A stretch of 64,000 bases of DNA from Polaromonas sp. (GTDB lineage: Bacteria > Pseudomonadota > Gammaproteobacteria > Burkholderiales > Burkholderiaceae_C): contig NZ_JABBPC010000018.1 in assembly GCF_012927485.1 (NCBI RefSeq), forward strand, positions 1 through 64,000, read 5' to 3'. Shown piece after piece: positions 17,501-26,114 of this stretch. The position numbers were made by a program, and so were the translations under genes. The notes under the pieces are model-generated. The model was not told where the DNA came from. It made no database searches and saw only the letters and a program-made list of their open reading frames with translations. How positions within the stretch are numbered: the stretch's first letter is position 1; the number at the start of each line of letters is the position of its first letter.

Positions 17501-19725
17501 CTAAGTACGGATTCTTCCGGCAGGCGCGCGTCGAGCACCGCGTGAACTGCCTCAACGTGAATCAGCCCTTTGCCGCTAAAGCTGCCGGTGCCGAACAGGT
17601 CCTGGTAGACATCCGAGACCCCGCTGTTGTAGGGGTCGATGCCACATTGGCCGGCAAACAGTTGATGGTAGGGGGTGCGTTCTGCAGCACCCGGCAGGGG
17701 CGTGACAATGCGCGGCTGAAGAATGCCGTAACCGCCGACCACGCGGCGTGAGTCGGTATCGATCCGGGGCGCGTTCAGCGGGTGGGCCGCGACGGATACG
17801 AGCTCGCTCAGCGCACCGGGTGGCAGGCCGGTGTCGCTGTCCAGGGTGACCACGTAGCGGATGCCGTCTGCCAGCCTGAGGCCTGGTGCCATCGGCGCGA
17901 AACCTGCCATGCTGCCCGTAACCAGCGTGCGCAGTAATTGTTCCAGCTTTCCACGCTTGCGCTCCCAGCCTAGCCAGCGCTGCTGCGTCTCGCACCAGCT
18001 GCGCGGTCGGTGAATCAGCAGAAAGCGCGGTGGGTGACCTTCAGGTGCCAAATACCGTGCGTTCAGCACCGCTATGTGTGCCAGCGCGTCCTGGATCAGC
18101 GTGACGTCGCCGGGCACACTGGCGCTGGGCGCATCGTCCCAGTCCGTAAGCAGCGCAAACTGCGCTTCCTGCTCGCGGTTGGCCAGCCAATGCATTTCAA
18201 GCCGCTGCGCCAGTTCCCGCGTGGCAGCTGCCGAGGTGAGCAAGGTGGGCACCACCACCAGCACCCGGTGTTCTGGCGGGATGCCACTAGCGAAGTCCAG
18301 CCTCGGCAGGAAATGCATCTTTAGTGATTCTGCGATCAATCGATGTACGAAGGCGGCGGCGGCTTCAGACGCTGGCCATGCCAACAGAAATAGTGCGATC
18401 CACCCTTGCCAGGCAATGACGCCCATGCGTTGTGCGGCTGCGAACAAAAGGACTGCGGTACCCAGCACGATGGCACCGATGTAGAGACCCAGTCGCCAGT
18501 CGCGGGGTAGCGGGCCTGTCGCGACACCGCGCCCGGGCATGCCAAGCACCGCTTCCAACCGAGGCCGGCCGGAAACGATCAGGTGAAAGCCGGCAGTGCG
18601 CTCCGCGGCGGCTGCGGGCATAGCGAAAGGGACCGCCTGCGCCGCAGCGACGACGGCCTCAGCCACTTCGCACTCGGATTTGCGACTCTGCCGCGCCAGC
18701 CGCTCCATCGCCTGAGTGATTTGCTGGCGTGTGAGTTCGCTTTCCAGCGCGAAGCTGGGCAGCCGCCTCAGCAACCGCAACGAACAGCTCACCGGCTCGA
18801 TGAGATCCGCCCAATCGATCTGGCCGATCAGGCGCAAGGTGGTGATGATGTTGCCGACGGTCAGGTTGGCCGCCACTTGCGCGGTCTGACTTTCAGCCAT
18901 CAACGCGTGCCCGTTGGGGCAGTGCCGCTCAGTCCACAGCACCAGCGCGGGCGAACTGTCGAGCCGCTCCGTGGGCATGCGTTGCCACAGCTGCGTCAGG
19001 TAGTTGCGCTGCAGGCCGCGCTGCTTCATCAGCGCATCAAGCGAGTCAAGGGCGGCATCATCCAGCTGGGCGGAACAATCCCAAACGGCATGAGCTACTT
19101 CGCGCGCGACCTTGCCTTGGGCAATCTCGTCGGCCATTCGGCGCAGGTTCTCAAGCAGTACCACGCGCAGCGTTGTCGGCAAGGCCCATAGTTCGTTCAG
19201 GCGCAGTTCGCTGTGTTGCTGGTAAGCGTTGAGAAATGCCGTGAAGACATCCGGGTTCAGGACGCTGTCCGTGTGCGCGACGTAGGCCCACGCGATGCCA
19301 TAGACGCGAGGTAGTCCCTGTAAAGGCGCAGCCGCCAGTTTGGGCAGGCTGGCGTAATAGCGACGCGGTACGCCTTCCCGGATCTGCTGCAACTGGGCTT
19401 CGACCAGCGGAAAATTGTCCAGCAGCCACTCGGCGGCCGGCGTGACGTAATGGCCGCTGCGCGAAGTGAGCGCTACATAATCGTAGGCCTCGCGCAGGGC
19501 GGCGAGGTTTTCCTCAACGCGTGGGAAAAAGGAGAGGTGGTGGCGCGAGTTGCCATCGGCTTCAACCACCTGAGCCTGCGCCAGACTGCGCCCGTGCTCC
19601 TCAAAGCGCTGGATACCGAACAGTTCAGCCCGAATCGGCGGTTCCGCTTCGCCCAGGCGCGACAGAAGAGTTTTGCGGGCGTGTGGGGTTAGTGCTTCGA
19701 GCCGGTCAAGGACGGACGCGTCCAC
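11524..19725 (-). CDS. ndvB: cyclic beta-1,2-glucan synthase (GT84-GH94)
   Basis: 2,733 residues, close to the ~2,800 of Sinorhizobium NdvB and Brucella Cgs. It polymerises, cyclises and trims beta-1,2-glucan from UDP-glucose at the inner membrane; the product is a periplasmic osmoregulated glucan. Order of parts: N-terminal region to ~400; membrane segments ~412-460; GT84 domain ~475-760 with the DSD motif at 629-631, EDHP and RGDWQ; further membrane segments ~815-1000; a glucoamylase-like region; then repeated carbohydrate-binding modules and the GH94 phosphorylase domain with GTGDWNDGM (general acid Asp2401). The start is GTG at 19725, 12 bases after the stop of a small membrane-protein gene. 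No ndvA-type exporter is seen nearby. Confidence 0.93.
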   Translation of the reverse strand: MDASVLDRLEALTPHARKTLLSRLGEAEPPIRAELFGIQRFEEHGRSLAQAQVVEADGNSRHHLSFFPRVEENLAALREAYDYVALTSRSGHYVTPAAEWLLDNFPLVEAQLQQIREGVPRRYYASLPKLAAAPLQGLPRVYGIAWAYVAHTDSVLNPDVFTAFLNAYQQHSELRLNELWALPTTLRVVLLENLRRMADEIAQGKVAREVAHAVWDCSAQLDDAALDSLDALMKQRGLQRNYLTQLWQRMPTERLDSSPALVLWTERHCPNGHALMAESQTAQVAANLTVGNIITTLRLIGQIDWADLIEPVSCSLRLLRRLPSFALESELTRQQITQAMERLARQSRKSECEVAEAVVAAAQAVPFAMPAAAAERTAGFHLIVSGRPRLEAVLGMPGRGVATGPLPRDWRLGLYIGAIVLGTAVLLFAAAQRMGVIAWQGWIALFLLAWPASEAAAAFVHRLIAESLKMHFLPRLDFASGIPPEHRVLVVVPTLLTSAAATRELAQRLEMHWLANREQEAQFALLTDWDDAPSASVPGDVTLIQDALAHIAVLNARYLAPEGHPPRFLLIHRPRSWCETQQRWLGWERKRGKLEQLLRTLVTGSMAGFAPMAPGLRLADGIRYVVTLDSDTGLPPGALSELVSVAAHPLNAPRIDTDSRRVVGGYGILQPRIVTPLPGAAERTPYHQLFAGQCGIDPYNSGVSDVYQDLFGTGSFSGKGLIHVEAVHAVLDARLPEESVLSHDLLEGSIARCGFVSDVILIEDHPHHAGVAASRLHRWTRGDWQLLPLMWHARHYGVDALGLWKMADNLRRSLVVPATFGLLVWVVFTGAMPLSTALLATFAALLAGPLLGALAGLVPTRRGIAWRHFFHVGRNELLRTFVSALWQFSQIPAQATILLDAAFRSLWRMAVSRTMLLEWTTAAQARASSRNELAVFVRQHAAASLICAALVMAAPAGVHPLAGIALFMLWALSPLPAWWASVPSLRSAAQNLQSKDRLYLQALARDTWRYFERCVGPEDNHLPPDNLQLVPEPTLAHRTSPTNVGLYLLAVCCAREFGWISTGELIHRLESSLDTIERLPKHEGHLLNWYDTRTLEILQPSYVSAVDSGNLAGLLLAVAQACIDLGQGATDGKPAQAALLRLSQRCQSLYSAMDFRGLYDSKRHLFHIGLRVQEQVLDASYYDLLASESRLTSFLAIAKGDVPRRHWAALGRPFLSVGVVPGLKSWSGSMFEYLMPSLLMHEPEHGLLNTAASAAVSEQRAFGAAQQLPWGVSESAYFAQDHSLAFQYSPFGVPRLALRRTPPTDRVVAPYATLLATALEPREAVLNLQQLERLGARGELGLFESLDFTVSRQSDDQAFSVVEAYMAHHQGMALAALCNVLCGDAPRRWFSADPQVAAHEALLHERTPRQIVESAEPRLPPEPGGYVPEPVFQSRDVNPLNPGWQPTHLLSNGRYSVALRANGAGVSRWSGRNVTRWRDDLLRDGYGSFFYLRQSGRPDVTSLTSMPAPGPGWRYQARFMADRVQFDAQDDDLSATITVLVSPEDDTELRTVTLHNSGRTEQTLELLSCFEAVLADPRADEAHPAFSNLFVQTRWEPSWRTLMLTRQPRLHGDPKMAVAHFLAEAEADLISVDCIVDRRVFAGRNYPAHQPALMPQPKSAEGNPINGLDPVASLRVKLRLAPGAMAKLSFATAAAETEDELAARIDKYLQPMHVERATRMAATLAQVRLRDLALTPEENLALQDLTTALMYSMPRPGAERLPLDQRQLWRFGLSGDKPIVLVHIHSPSGIPLVHSLLRAQPWWAFGGLAVDVVVLNSEPNSYLMPLQRDILALRDRLIEDVQHSFPRNDAAASSAGFYLLREQETATTEKTALAGLARVVLTADGRPLEMQVAALHESWLPQRNRAIPRKLLSGAVPPATMATDMAPRGRFDPANGEFSFELQVGQRTPKPWVNVIANPSFGFQVSETGSGYTWATNSRMHQITPWSNDPVSDPAFEHWLLQDVDSGQVFPLAPSLFAAPESRWRVRHGQGYSVFEGLQGGLRLETTFYADLNEAVKVVQVQVRLEGTGRRRLRAIGMVEWQLGASRGARRTLQTWNSPTQAAVLAQQRESQDGFGGSTAFLALQQDFGAAADIQWTCDRGEFFDALGRLVLPATLGRRYGGALDPCAALTGEFDLVSGHAAEFSFILGHAGNATAAEQMVLEWTRRDPHKALTEVKNWWSQLLGKVQVRTPDPLFDALVNRWLLYQTVVCRLWSKAGFYQAGGAFGFRDQLQDAMALALADPARLREQIMLNASRQFPEGDVQHWWHAPSGEGVRTHFSDDLLWLPYACAHYIQVTDDVALLNETVPFIDGPQIPGGAEDAYYAPQVSAQSATVYEHCARAIDHSLAVGAHGLPLMGTGDWNDGMNRVGHEGRGESIWLGWFLCSVVEIFQPLAKRRGDDTRAARWIEARSGWIAALHDAGWDGAWFRRAFFDNGAPLGSAANSECRIDLIAQAWAVLSGASTPAFTIPAMHELKRQLIDEQAGLLRLLDPPLRNSENNPGYIQAYPPGVRENGGQYSHAGVWALMAQALSGDTEGAWQSFQDLSPAHRSQHAQRGPAYELEPYVMAGDVYSAAPYIGRGGWSWYTGSAAWLYRAALETLLGLAVRPGRLSLSPRLPAHWPAVEIRLQLQGRDITVHWQRDAEAEPSLVADQLVAWGEWVELDALPARAVLLVRGEAVPTPQPDYAFPSRSG

Positions 19726-19737
19726 CCGTCAGTCCGC

Positions 19738-19968
19738 TCAGGCCAAGGCCAGTAGGACCAGGCCGCAGATGACGAACAACGCTCCCGTGGTCACGATTCG
19801 CGGCGACACGAGGGCATGAAGTGACTCCACCGCGGCGCGCAGGAAGAAAAGACGTCCGCGCGATCGCTCGCAGTCATTCATGTGCGAAGCCAGGGCGATA
19901 AAGTCACTAGAGACGAATTCATTGGCAATTGCAAAGCGACTTGTTGCTGGTGTATTGGACGGGATCAT
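19738..19968 (-). CDS. small hypothetical membrane protein upstream of ndvB
   Basis: 76 residues, family not recognised. A polar N-terminal half (NEFVSSDFIALASHMNDCE) is followed by a basic stretch and a single C-terminal membrane helix (about residues 56-76, VTTGALFVICGLVLLALA). The ATG at 19968 has a strong AGGAG about 10 bases upstream, and the stop is only 12 bases from the ndvB start, so it is probably the first gene of an ndvB operon. A possible -10 (GATAAT on the minus strand, 20036-20031) lies about 60 bases upstream. It might anchor or regulate the synthase; that is inference from position. Confidence 0.7.
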   Translation of the reverse strand: MIPSNTPATSRFAIANEFVSSDFIALASHMNDCERSRGRLFFLRAAVESLHALVSPRIVTTGALFVICGLVLLALA

Positions 19969-20112
19969 GATTGTCGGTCTCCTGAGGGGTGCCGCCTGAA
20001 CCGCGAACCAGTGGCAGGTTTGTGGGGCGCATTATCTATCCTAGGAGCCGAAAACGTTGAACGCCATCAGACGCGTCCGCCCCGGCTGTAGGACCGGACC
20101 GACAGTAAGGCG

Positions 20113-22989
20113 TCAGCCGGTATTTCGCAGCCCGGCTGCGATCCCGTTGATCGAAATATGAATGCCCGTTTGTACTCTCTGGTCGGCCTGGCCTGCACGG
20201 TAACGACGCACCAGCTCGACTTGCAAATGGTGCAAAGGATCGATGTAAGGAAAACGGTGGCGGATGGAGCGCTGCAGTGAGGTGTTACCGGCTAGCCGCT
20301 GCTTTTTCCCAGTGATCAGAGTCAGGGCTTCTGCGGTACGGTGCCACTCCGCCTCAATCGCAGTAAAAATCTTTTTACGCAGTTTGGTATCGCTTACCAA
20401 CTCGGCATAGCGCGAAGCCAGCGCCAGATCGCTTTTGGCCAGCACCATGTCCATGTTGCTCAGCAGGGTGCGAAAAAAGGGCCATTGCCGGTACATTTTT
20501 TGCAGCAAGCCGAGCGCTTCTTTGCGACTCGCGGGCGAACCGCCTTGCTGCAAAAATTGCTCAATTGCAGAGCCAAAGCCCAACCAGCCGGGTAAGGTCA
20601 GACGGCATTGGCCCCAGCTGAAGCCCCAGGGGATGGCGCGCAGGTCTTCAATTTTCTGCGAGGCTTTGCGTGAAGCCGGGCGCGAGCCGATGTTGAGTTC
20701 GGCAATCTCGCGGATGGGAGTAGCGCTAAAAAAATATTCCGTAAAGCCGGGGGTTTCGTACACCAGCGCGCGGTAGGCCGCCATGCTGGCTTGCGACAAC
20801 TGGTCGGCGGTCTCCAGAAACACCTTGGTTGCGGGTTTGGTCGGTTGAAGCAGGGTGGCTTCTAATGTGGCGGCGACCAGGGTTTCCAGATTGCGGCGGC
20901 CAATTTCGGGATTGGCGTATTTGGAGCCAATCACTTCGCCTTGTTCCGTCAGGCGAATCTGTCCGCGTACGGTGCCGGGAGGCTGCGCCAGGATGGCCTG
21001 GTAGCTGGGGCCACCGCCGCGGCCCACCGTGCCGCCGCGCCCATGGAACATCCTTAACTGGATGCCGTGGGAGCGGGCTAACTGGTCGAACAGTTCCACC
21101 AAGGCGATTTCGGCGCGGTACAACTCCCAGTTGCTGGTAAAAATTCCGCCGTCCTTGTTGCTGTCGGAATAGCCGAGCATGATGTCCTGCTCACTGTACT
21201 GATCAGGACAGCTGCGCTGCACCATCGGTGCCACGCCGGGCAGCGCGTAAAACGCCCGCATGATGGGTGCCGCATTGCGCAGGTCTTCAATGGTTTCAAA
21301 CAACGGCACCACAATCAGGTCGCAGGTCGCCTGGTTGTCCAGCGTGCCGTGCATCAGCCCCACTTCTTTTTGCAGCAGCAACACTTCGAGCAGGTCGCTC
21401 ACCGTTTCGGTGTGGCTGATGATGTAGTGGCGGATGGATTCCTTGCCGAAACGCGCCCGCGCCGTACTGGCAGCTTCAAAGATGGCCAGCTCACTTTGAG
21501 TGTGCGCCGAGTAGGGGGCGCCCACCACGCGCAGAGGCCGTGCGTCGTTAAGCAGTCGCATCAGCAGCGCGCGTTTCGCGGTCTCGTCCAGCTTGCCGTA
21601 TTGGGCCTCGATGCGCGCCACGGCCAGCAGCTCGGCGACGACTTCTTCGTGCTTGTCGGAACTCTGACGCAGGTCCACGGTGGCCAGGTGGAAACCAAAC
21701 ACTTCCACCGCGCGGATAAGCGGGTGCAGGCGCCCGGCGCTCAGCGCTTCGCCATGGTGGCTTCGCAGTGAGTCCTCAATGGTGCGAAGGTCGGCCAGAA
21801 AATCTTCAGCCAGGGCGTAAGCGTTTTGCGGCGCCACCGCATGACGGGCAGCATCGCCTCCCGTCAGATCCTTCAGCGTAGCCGCCAACCTGGCGTAAAT
21901 CCCGGTCAGGGCACGACGGTAGGGTTCGTCCTTGCGGTGCGCGCTGGTGTCGGGTGAACTTTCGGCCAGGGCGCGCATCCCGGCGCTGAAATCCACCAGC
22001 ATCGCCGATAGTGACAGCTCACTGCCCAGAAAATGCACCTCGGTCAGGTAGTGGCGCAGCGCCACTTCGGCCTGCCGACCCAGCGCATAGTTGAGTGTTT
22101 CGGCGCTGACATTCGGATTGCCATCGCGGTCTCCGCCTATCCACTGACCCATGCGCAAAAAGCTGTGTACGGGGAGGTTGCTTAATTCGCGCTCAAGGTT
22201 GGCGTAGATTTTGGGGATCTCGCGCAGAAAAGTGGCCTCGTAGTAGCTCAGTGCGTTTTCGATTTCGTCGGCTACCGTGAGCTTGGAAAAGCGCAGCAGG
22301 CGCGTTTGCCACAGCTGCATCACGCGGGCCCGCAGTTGGGCTTCGTTGGCCGCCAGTTCGCGCGGAGTCAGCGCATCTTTGGCGGCATTTACAGCGTGCG
22401 CGAGCGCCTTGATTTCATCGCGCGCAGTCAGCAGCTGCGCAATCGCGCGTTCGGCATCCAAAATGCTTTTTCGTTGCACTTCGGTCGGGTGGGCGGTGAG
22501 CACCGGCGAGACAAAGCTGTGGGCCAGGGTGTCGGCTATGGTCGCGGGGGCGATTCCCGCCCAGCGCAAACGGGCCAGTGCCACTTCTATGCTCCCCTCC
22601 TGGGTGTCGCCCGCGCGCTCGTGGATCGCCCGGCGGCGAATATGGTGCCGGTCTTCGGCCAGGTTGGCCAGATGGCTGAAGTAGGTGAACGCGCGGATGA
22701 CGCTAACGGTTTGATCTCCCGACAAACCTTTGAGTAGTTTTTTAAGCGCCTTATCGGCCTCATGGTCGGCATCGCGGCGAAAGGCTACGGAAAGCTTGCG
22801 CACCTGTTCGATCAGTTCGTAGGCGGGCACGCCAACATGGTCGCGAATCACATCGCCGAGAATCCGGCCCAACAGCCGAATGTCCTCCACCAAAGGACGC
22901 TCGTTGTCTCTGGCTCGGCTGGGCGCCTTGTCTCTGGCGTCCTCCGCAACGTCTTCCCTGATTGCTTTTGCACGCACGGAATTGACCAT
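20113..22989 (-). CDS. ppc: phosphoenolpyruvate carboxylase
   Basis: 958 residues; carboxylates PEP to oxaloacetate, an anaplerotic supply to the TCA cycle. Catalytic His167 is in [13 protein letters not shown], and the second signature [14 protein letters not shown], the [11 protein letters not shown] loop and the invariant C-terminal GLRNTG are all present. The open frame extends to an ATG at 23025, but the ATG at 22989 is preferred because AGAGGG lies about 6 bases before it. The gene is divergent from hemC across a gap of about 70 bases that must hold both promoters. Confidence 0.96.
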   Translation of the reverse strand: MVNSVRAKAIREDVAEDARDKAPSRARDNERPLVEDIRLLGRILGDVIRDHVGVPAYELIEQVRKLSVAFRRDADHEADKALKKLLKGLSGDQTVSVIRAFTYFSHLANLAEDRHHIRRRAIHERAGDTQEGSIEVALARLRWAGIAPATIADTLAHSFVSPVLTAHPTEVQRKSILDAERAIAQLLTARDEIKALAHAVNAAKDALTPRELAANEAQLRARVMQLWQTRLLRFSKLTVADEIENALSYYEATFLREIPKIYANLERELSNLPVHSFLRMGQWIGGDRDGNPNVSAETLNYALGRQAEVALRHYLTEVHFLGSELSLSAMLVDFSAGMRALAESSPDTSAHRKDEPYRRALTGIYARLAATLKDLTGGDAARHAVAPQNAYALAEDFLADLRTIEDSLRSHHGEALSAGRLHPLIRAVEVFGFHLATVDLRQSSDKHEEVVAELLAVARIEAQYGKLDETAKRALLMRLLNDARPLRVVGAPYSAHTQSELAIFEAASTARARFGKESIRHYIISHTETVSDLLEVLLLQKEVGLMHGTLDNQATCDLIVVPLFETIEDLRNAAPIMRAFYALPGVAPMVQRSCPDQYSEQDIMLGYSDSNKDGGIFTSNWELYRAEIALVELFDQLARSHGIQLRMFHGRGGTVGRGGGPSYQAILAQPPGTVRGQIRLTEQGEVIGSKYANPEIGRRNLETLVAATLEATLLQPTKPATKVFLETADQLSQASMAAYRALVYETPGFTEYFFSATPIREIAELNIGSRPASRKASQKIEDLRAIPWGFSWGQCRLTLPGWLGFGSAIEQFLQQGGSPASRKEALGLLQKMYRQWPFFRTLLSNMDMVLAKSDLALASRYAELVSDTKLRKKIFTAIEAEWHRTAEALTLITGKKQRLAGNTSLQRSIRHRFPYIDPLHHLQVELVRRYRAGQADQRVQTGIHISINGIAAGLRNTG

Positions 22990-23058
22990 CTTTACCCTCT
23001 GTTTCTGAAGCTCGCATGCTAGCATTCACCTTCTTTCAAGATTACAGATGGGCTACGA

Positions 23059-24090
23059 GTGTCTCCAGAGTTTCAAACCGTCAAGAAAGTTGTGAAAAGA
23101 GTGGTGATCGCGACGCGCGAAAGTCGTCTCGCGCTTTGGCAGGCGGAGTATGTCAAGGCTTTGCTTGAATCGCGTCTGGGCTGGCAGGTGGATCTGCTGG
23201 GAATGACGACCCAGGGCGATCAGATTCAGGACCGGTCTTTAAGCAAAGTGGGCGGCAAGGGCTTGTTCGTCAAGGAACTCGAAGTCGCGCTCAGCGAAGG
23301 CCGGGCCGACCTCGCGGTGCATTCCTTGAAGGATGTACCGATGGATTTGCCGGAAGGATTCGCGCTGGCATGTGTGTTGGCGCGCGAAGACCCGCGCGAC
23401 GCCTTTGTGTCGAACCAGTTTGCGTGCTTGTCCGATTTGCCGCAGGGCGCGGTGGTGGGTACTTCCAGCTTGCGCCGACTGGTGCTGCTCAGGGCTTTGC
23501 GACCAGACCTAAAAATAGAACCGTTACGCGGCAACCTCGACACACGCCTGCGCAAACTCGATGAAGGCCAGTACAACGCGATTGTGCTCGCCGCTGCCGG
23601 GCTCAAACGGCTGGGCCTGGAGGCGCGCATTCGCAGTACTTTTGCGCCCGCTGACATGCTGCCCGCAGCCGGGCAGGGCGCTTTGGGGATTGAAGTTCGG
23701 ACCGAGCGCGGCGACTTGATGGAGGCGCTGGCAGCCTTGGCGCATCAGCCTACCTGGCTGGCGGTCACGGCGGAACGAACCGTTTCGCGCGCCATGGGCG
23801 GCAGTTGCTCCATGCCTTTGGCGGCCTTCGTTGCCGCTCCGGTTCCCAGTCCGGGAAGCGCAGACGGCAGCTGCGCCATGCGACTGGAAGCGGCTTGGGG
23901 GGACCCGACAAGCGTTCCGGTTTCATCTGGGGGTATCGAGTCGTCGAGTGGTTTGCCAGTCCCCCTCGTCCGGGCCCAAAAAACTGCAATGGTTCGCAAC
24001 TTTGAAGAGGCGGAGGCCTTAGGCGAGGAGGTCGCTGCGCAGTTGCGCGCGGGCGGCGCGGTCTGGGCCAGCAACCCCGCCGTCCTGTGA
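23059..24090 (+). CDS. hemC: hydroxymethylbilane synthase (porphobilinogen deaminase)
   Basis: 343 residues. It joins four porphobilinogens into hydroxymethylbilane using a dipyrromethane cofactor bound to Cys250 ([12 protein letters not shown]). Asp92 (HSLKDVP) and the arginine-rich loop GTSSLRR are present. The start is GTG at 23059 with no strong ribosome site; in-frame GTG codons a little downstream are alternatives, and residues before about 13 are not conserved. An insertion of about 30 residues around 265-295 ([21 protein letters not shown]) is non-conserved. It is the first gene of hemC-hemD-hemX-hemY. Confidence 0.96.
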   Translation: MSPEFQTVKKVVKRVVIATRESRLALWQAEYVKALLESRLGWQVDLLGMTTQGDQIQDRSLSKVGGKGLFVKELEVALSEGRADLAVHSLKDVPMDLPEGFALACVLAREDPRDAFVSNQFACLSDLPQGAVVGTSSLRRLVLLRALRPDLKIEPLRGNLDTRLRKLDEGQYNAIVLAAAGLKRLGLEARIRSTFAPADMLPAAGQGALGIEVRTERGDLMEALAALAHQPTWLAVTAERTVSRAMGGSCSMPLAAFVAAPVPSPGSADGSCAMRLEAAWGDPTSVPVSSGGIESSSGLPVPLVRAQKTAMVRNFEEAEALGEEVAAQLRAGGAVWASNPAVL

Positions 24091-24986
24091 TGTCTGGGGC
24101 CGGTGTGAACGCTGCCCGCGTCATCGTGACGCGGCCGGCGCGTGAGGCTCAGCACTGGGTCCAGCAGCTACAACAAAGCGGCGTACAGGCCGAAGCCTTG
24201 CCCCTGATCGAAATTGTCGCGGCCTCTGCCGCCGCCAATCTGGAGGCACTGGAGCAAGCCTGGAAAACACGGGACCAATACGCCGCTTGTTTGTTTGTCA
24301 GTGGCAATGCGGTGGAGTACTTTTTTAAGGGAAAAGAGGCGTTAAGCTTTTTTTCTTGGTCACAACCAGCGATGGATAAGGTAGCAAACACCGGGAGTCC
24401 AGTCGTCAGTGGCCTGCGTTGTATGGCCCCCGGCCCAGGCACCGTGACGGCGCTGTTGGCCGCCGGCATTCCTATCGAGCAAATTGATGCGCCGGCTGCG
24501 GATGCCCGTCAATTTGACTCTGAAGCCTTGTGGAGCGTCGTTGGCCAGCGAGACTGGCGGGGGCGGCGAGTGCTGGTGGTGCGCGGGGAAAGCCTTGCAT
24601 CTGCGGGGGTTTCTGAGGGCGGTGACGGCGCATCACCGGGGCGCGACTGGATCACCCGTCAGTGGCAGTCTGTCGGTGCGCAGGTTGATTTTGTGGGGGT
24701 GTACCAGCGCCGCGCCCCCCAGCTGACCGATGCGCAGATCCGGCGCGCGCAGGCGTCCAGCACGGATGGATCGGTGTGGCTTTTTAGTAGCTCGGAAGCG
24801 GTCGCGAATTTGACCAGACTGCCAGCACTGTCCGCCATGGACTGGCGTTGTGCGCGTGCTGTGGCAACGCACCCGCGTATTCTTGAGGCCGTGCGGGCCG
24901 CTGGCTGGGGTGTTGCTGTGGAGTCACGCCCGGCACTGAAGGACATCAGGGACACGCTTCGATCGATAGAATCGACTTATCCATGA
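24090..24986 (+). CDS. hemD: uroporphyrinogen-III synthase
   Basis: 298 residues; closes hydroxymethylbilane with D-ring inversion to uroporphyrinogen III. The family is poorly conserved; recognisable parts are VIVTRPAREAQHW at the N-terminus, MAPGPGTVTALLAAGI in the middle, RVLVVRGESL and VWLFSSSEAVANL. The ATG at 24090 shares its A with the hemC stop (GTGATG), so translation is coupled; a GTG one codon upstream is also possible. Identification rests on these motifs and its place between hemC and hemX. Confidence 0.93.
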   Translation: MSGAGVNAARVIVTRPAREAQHWVQQLQQSGVQAEALPLIEIVAASAAANLEALEQAWKTRDQYAACLFVSGNAVEYFFKGKEALSFFSWSQPAMDKVANTGSPVVSGLRCMAPGPGTVTALLAAGIPIEQIDAPAADARQFDSEALWSVVGQRDWRGRRVLVVRGESLASAGVSEGGDGASPGRDWITRQWQSVGAQVDFVGVYQRRAPQLTDAQIRRAQASSTDGSVWLFSSSEAVANLTRLPALSAMDWRCARAVATHPRILEAVRAAGWGVAVESRPALKDIRDTLRSIESTYP

Positions 24987-26098
24987 GTGACCTCCAGCCC
25001 GCACAGCCCGAACCACTTGCACCTGACGGCGAAGCCGTGGTGCCAGACACTTGGCGGCTGCCCCGAAAATGGGCGCTTTTAATGGCTGCGGTGGCTGCCG
25101 CAAGTTTACTGTTCAGTGGTTTGCTGTGGCAAAAACTCGGCACTATCCAGGAGGAACTCGCCCGCCGCAGCGCGGATTCGGGCGCCCAGGCGATTGAAGC
25201 GCGAACTCTGGCCCGCCAAGCCCAGGACAGTACGCGTGAACTGTCGACGCGTTTGGCGATGCAGGAATCCCGCATCAGCGAAGTCAGCCTGCAGCGCACC
25301 CAGCTCGAAGAGTTGATGCAAAGCCTGTCCCGATCCCGGGATGAAAATCTGGTGGTGGATGTAGAGTCGGCGCTGCGGCTAGCGCAGCAGCAGGCGCAGC
25401 TTACCGGCAGCGCGGAGCCTTTGCTCGCCGCACTTAAATCGGCCGACCAGCGCCTGTCACGCGCCGCTCAGCCCCGGCTGAACCCCTTGCAGCGCGCGAT
25501 GGCGCGGGACATGGATCGCATCAAATCGGCCAGCCTTACCGATGTGCCCATGTTGCTGATCAAACTTGACGAGCTGGCACGCCTGACTGACGAACTCCCC
25601 GTGGCCAACGCAATGGTGACGGGTAGCGCGGCCCGCAGCGCTGGCTCGTCCGCTTCGACCGTGCCCGCACCAAGGGCCTCGGTCCCCGGCTCCGGCAAGA
25701 CCTCGCTGCTGGTGTTTGACAAACAGGTGTTCGCTGCCTGGTCGCAGCGCACGCTGGACAGCGTTTGGGAGGAGGCTCGCGGGCTGCTCCGGGTAAGTCG
25801 CATCGACCAGCCCGAGGCCGCCTTGCTGGCACCTGACCAGTCCTTTTTTCTGCGTGAAAACCTCAAGCTGAGGCTGCTCAATGCGCGCCTGGGCTTGTTG
25901 TCGCGCCAGACCGAAGTCGCGCGCGCCGATTTGGCCCGAGCCAACGCCTGGTTGGATAAATACTTTGATCCGACTTCGCGCAAAACCCAGTTGGCGGTTC
26001 AGTTGCTCGCCCAAGTGCAGAGCCAGCTGAAAACCAGTGAGTTGCCGCGTCTGGACGAAACCATGGCCGCGCTGACCACCGCGGCTGCAGGCCGCTAA
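24983..26098 (+). CDS. hemX: HemX-like membrane protein (putative uroporphyrinogen-III C-methyltransferase family)
   Basis: 371 residues, HemX family (PF04375). One membrane helix (about 30-48, WALLMAAVAAASLLFSGLLW) is followed by a long charged coiled coil (about 50-135) and a helical C-terminal part with VESALRLAQQQAQLTG and LLNARLGLLSRQ. Despite the family name, no SAM-binding methylase motif is visible, so a structural or scaffolding role in tetrapyrrole synthesis is more likely. It overlaps hemD by 4 bases (ATGA). Confidence 0.9.
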   Translation: MSDLQPAQPEPLAPDGEAVVPDTWRLPRKWALLMAAVAAASLLFSGLLWQKLGTIQEELARRSADSGAQAIEARTLARQAQDSTRELSTRLAMQESRISEVSLQRTQLEELMQSLSRSRDENLVVDVESALRLAQQQAQLTGSAEPLLAALKSADQRLSRAAQPRLNPLQRAMARDMDRIKSASLTDVPMLLIKLDELARLTDELPVANAMVTGSAARSAGSSASTVPAPRASVPGSGKTSLLVFDKQVFAAWSQRTLDSVWEEARGLLRVSRIDQPEAALLAPDQSFFLRENLKLRLLNARLGLLSRQTEVARADLARANAWLDKYFDPTSRKTQLAVQLLAQVQSQLKTSELPRLDETMAALTTAAAGR

Positions 26099-26114
26099 AG
26101 GGCAGAGGCTGACC

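Noticed and set aside
11941-19692. Many open frames of 60-285 codons opposite or inside ndvB
   Set aside because: They overlap a clear 2,733-codon gene; high GC content leaves other frames open. None shows a family motif.
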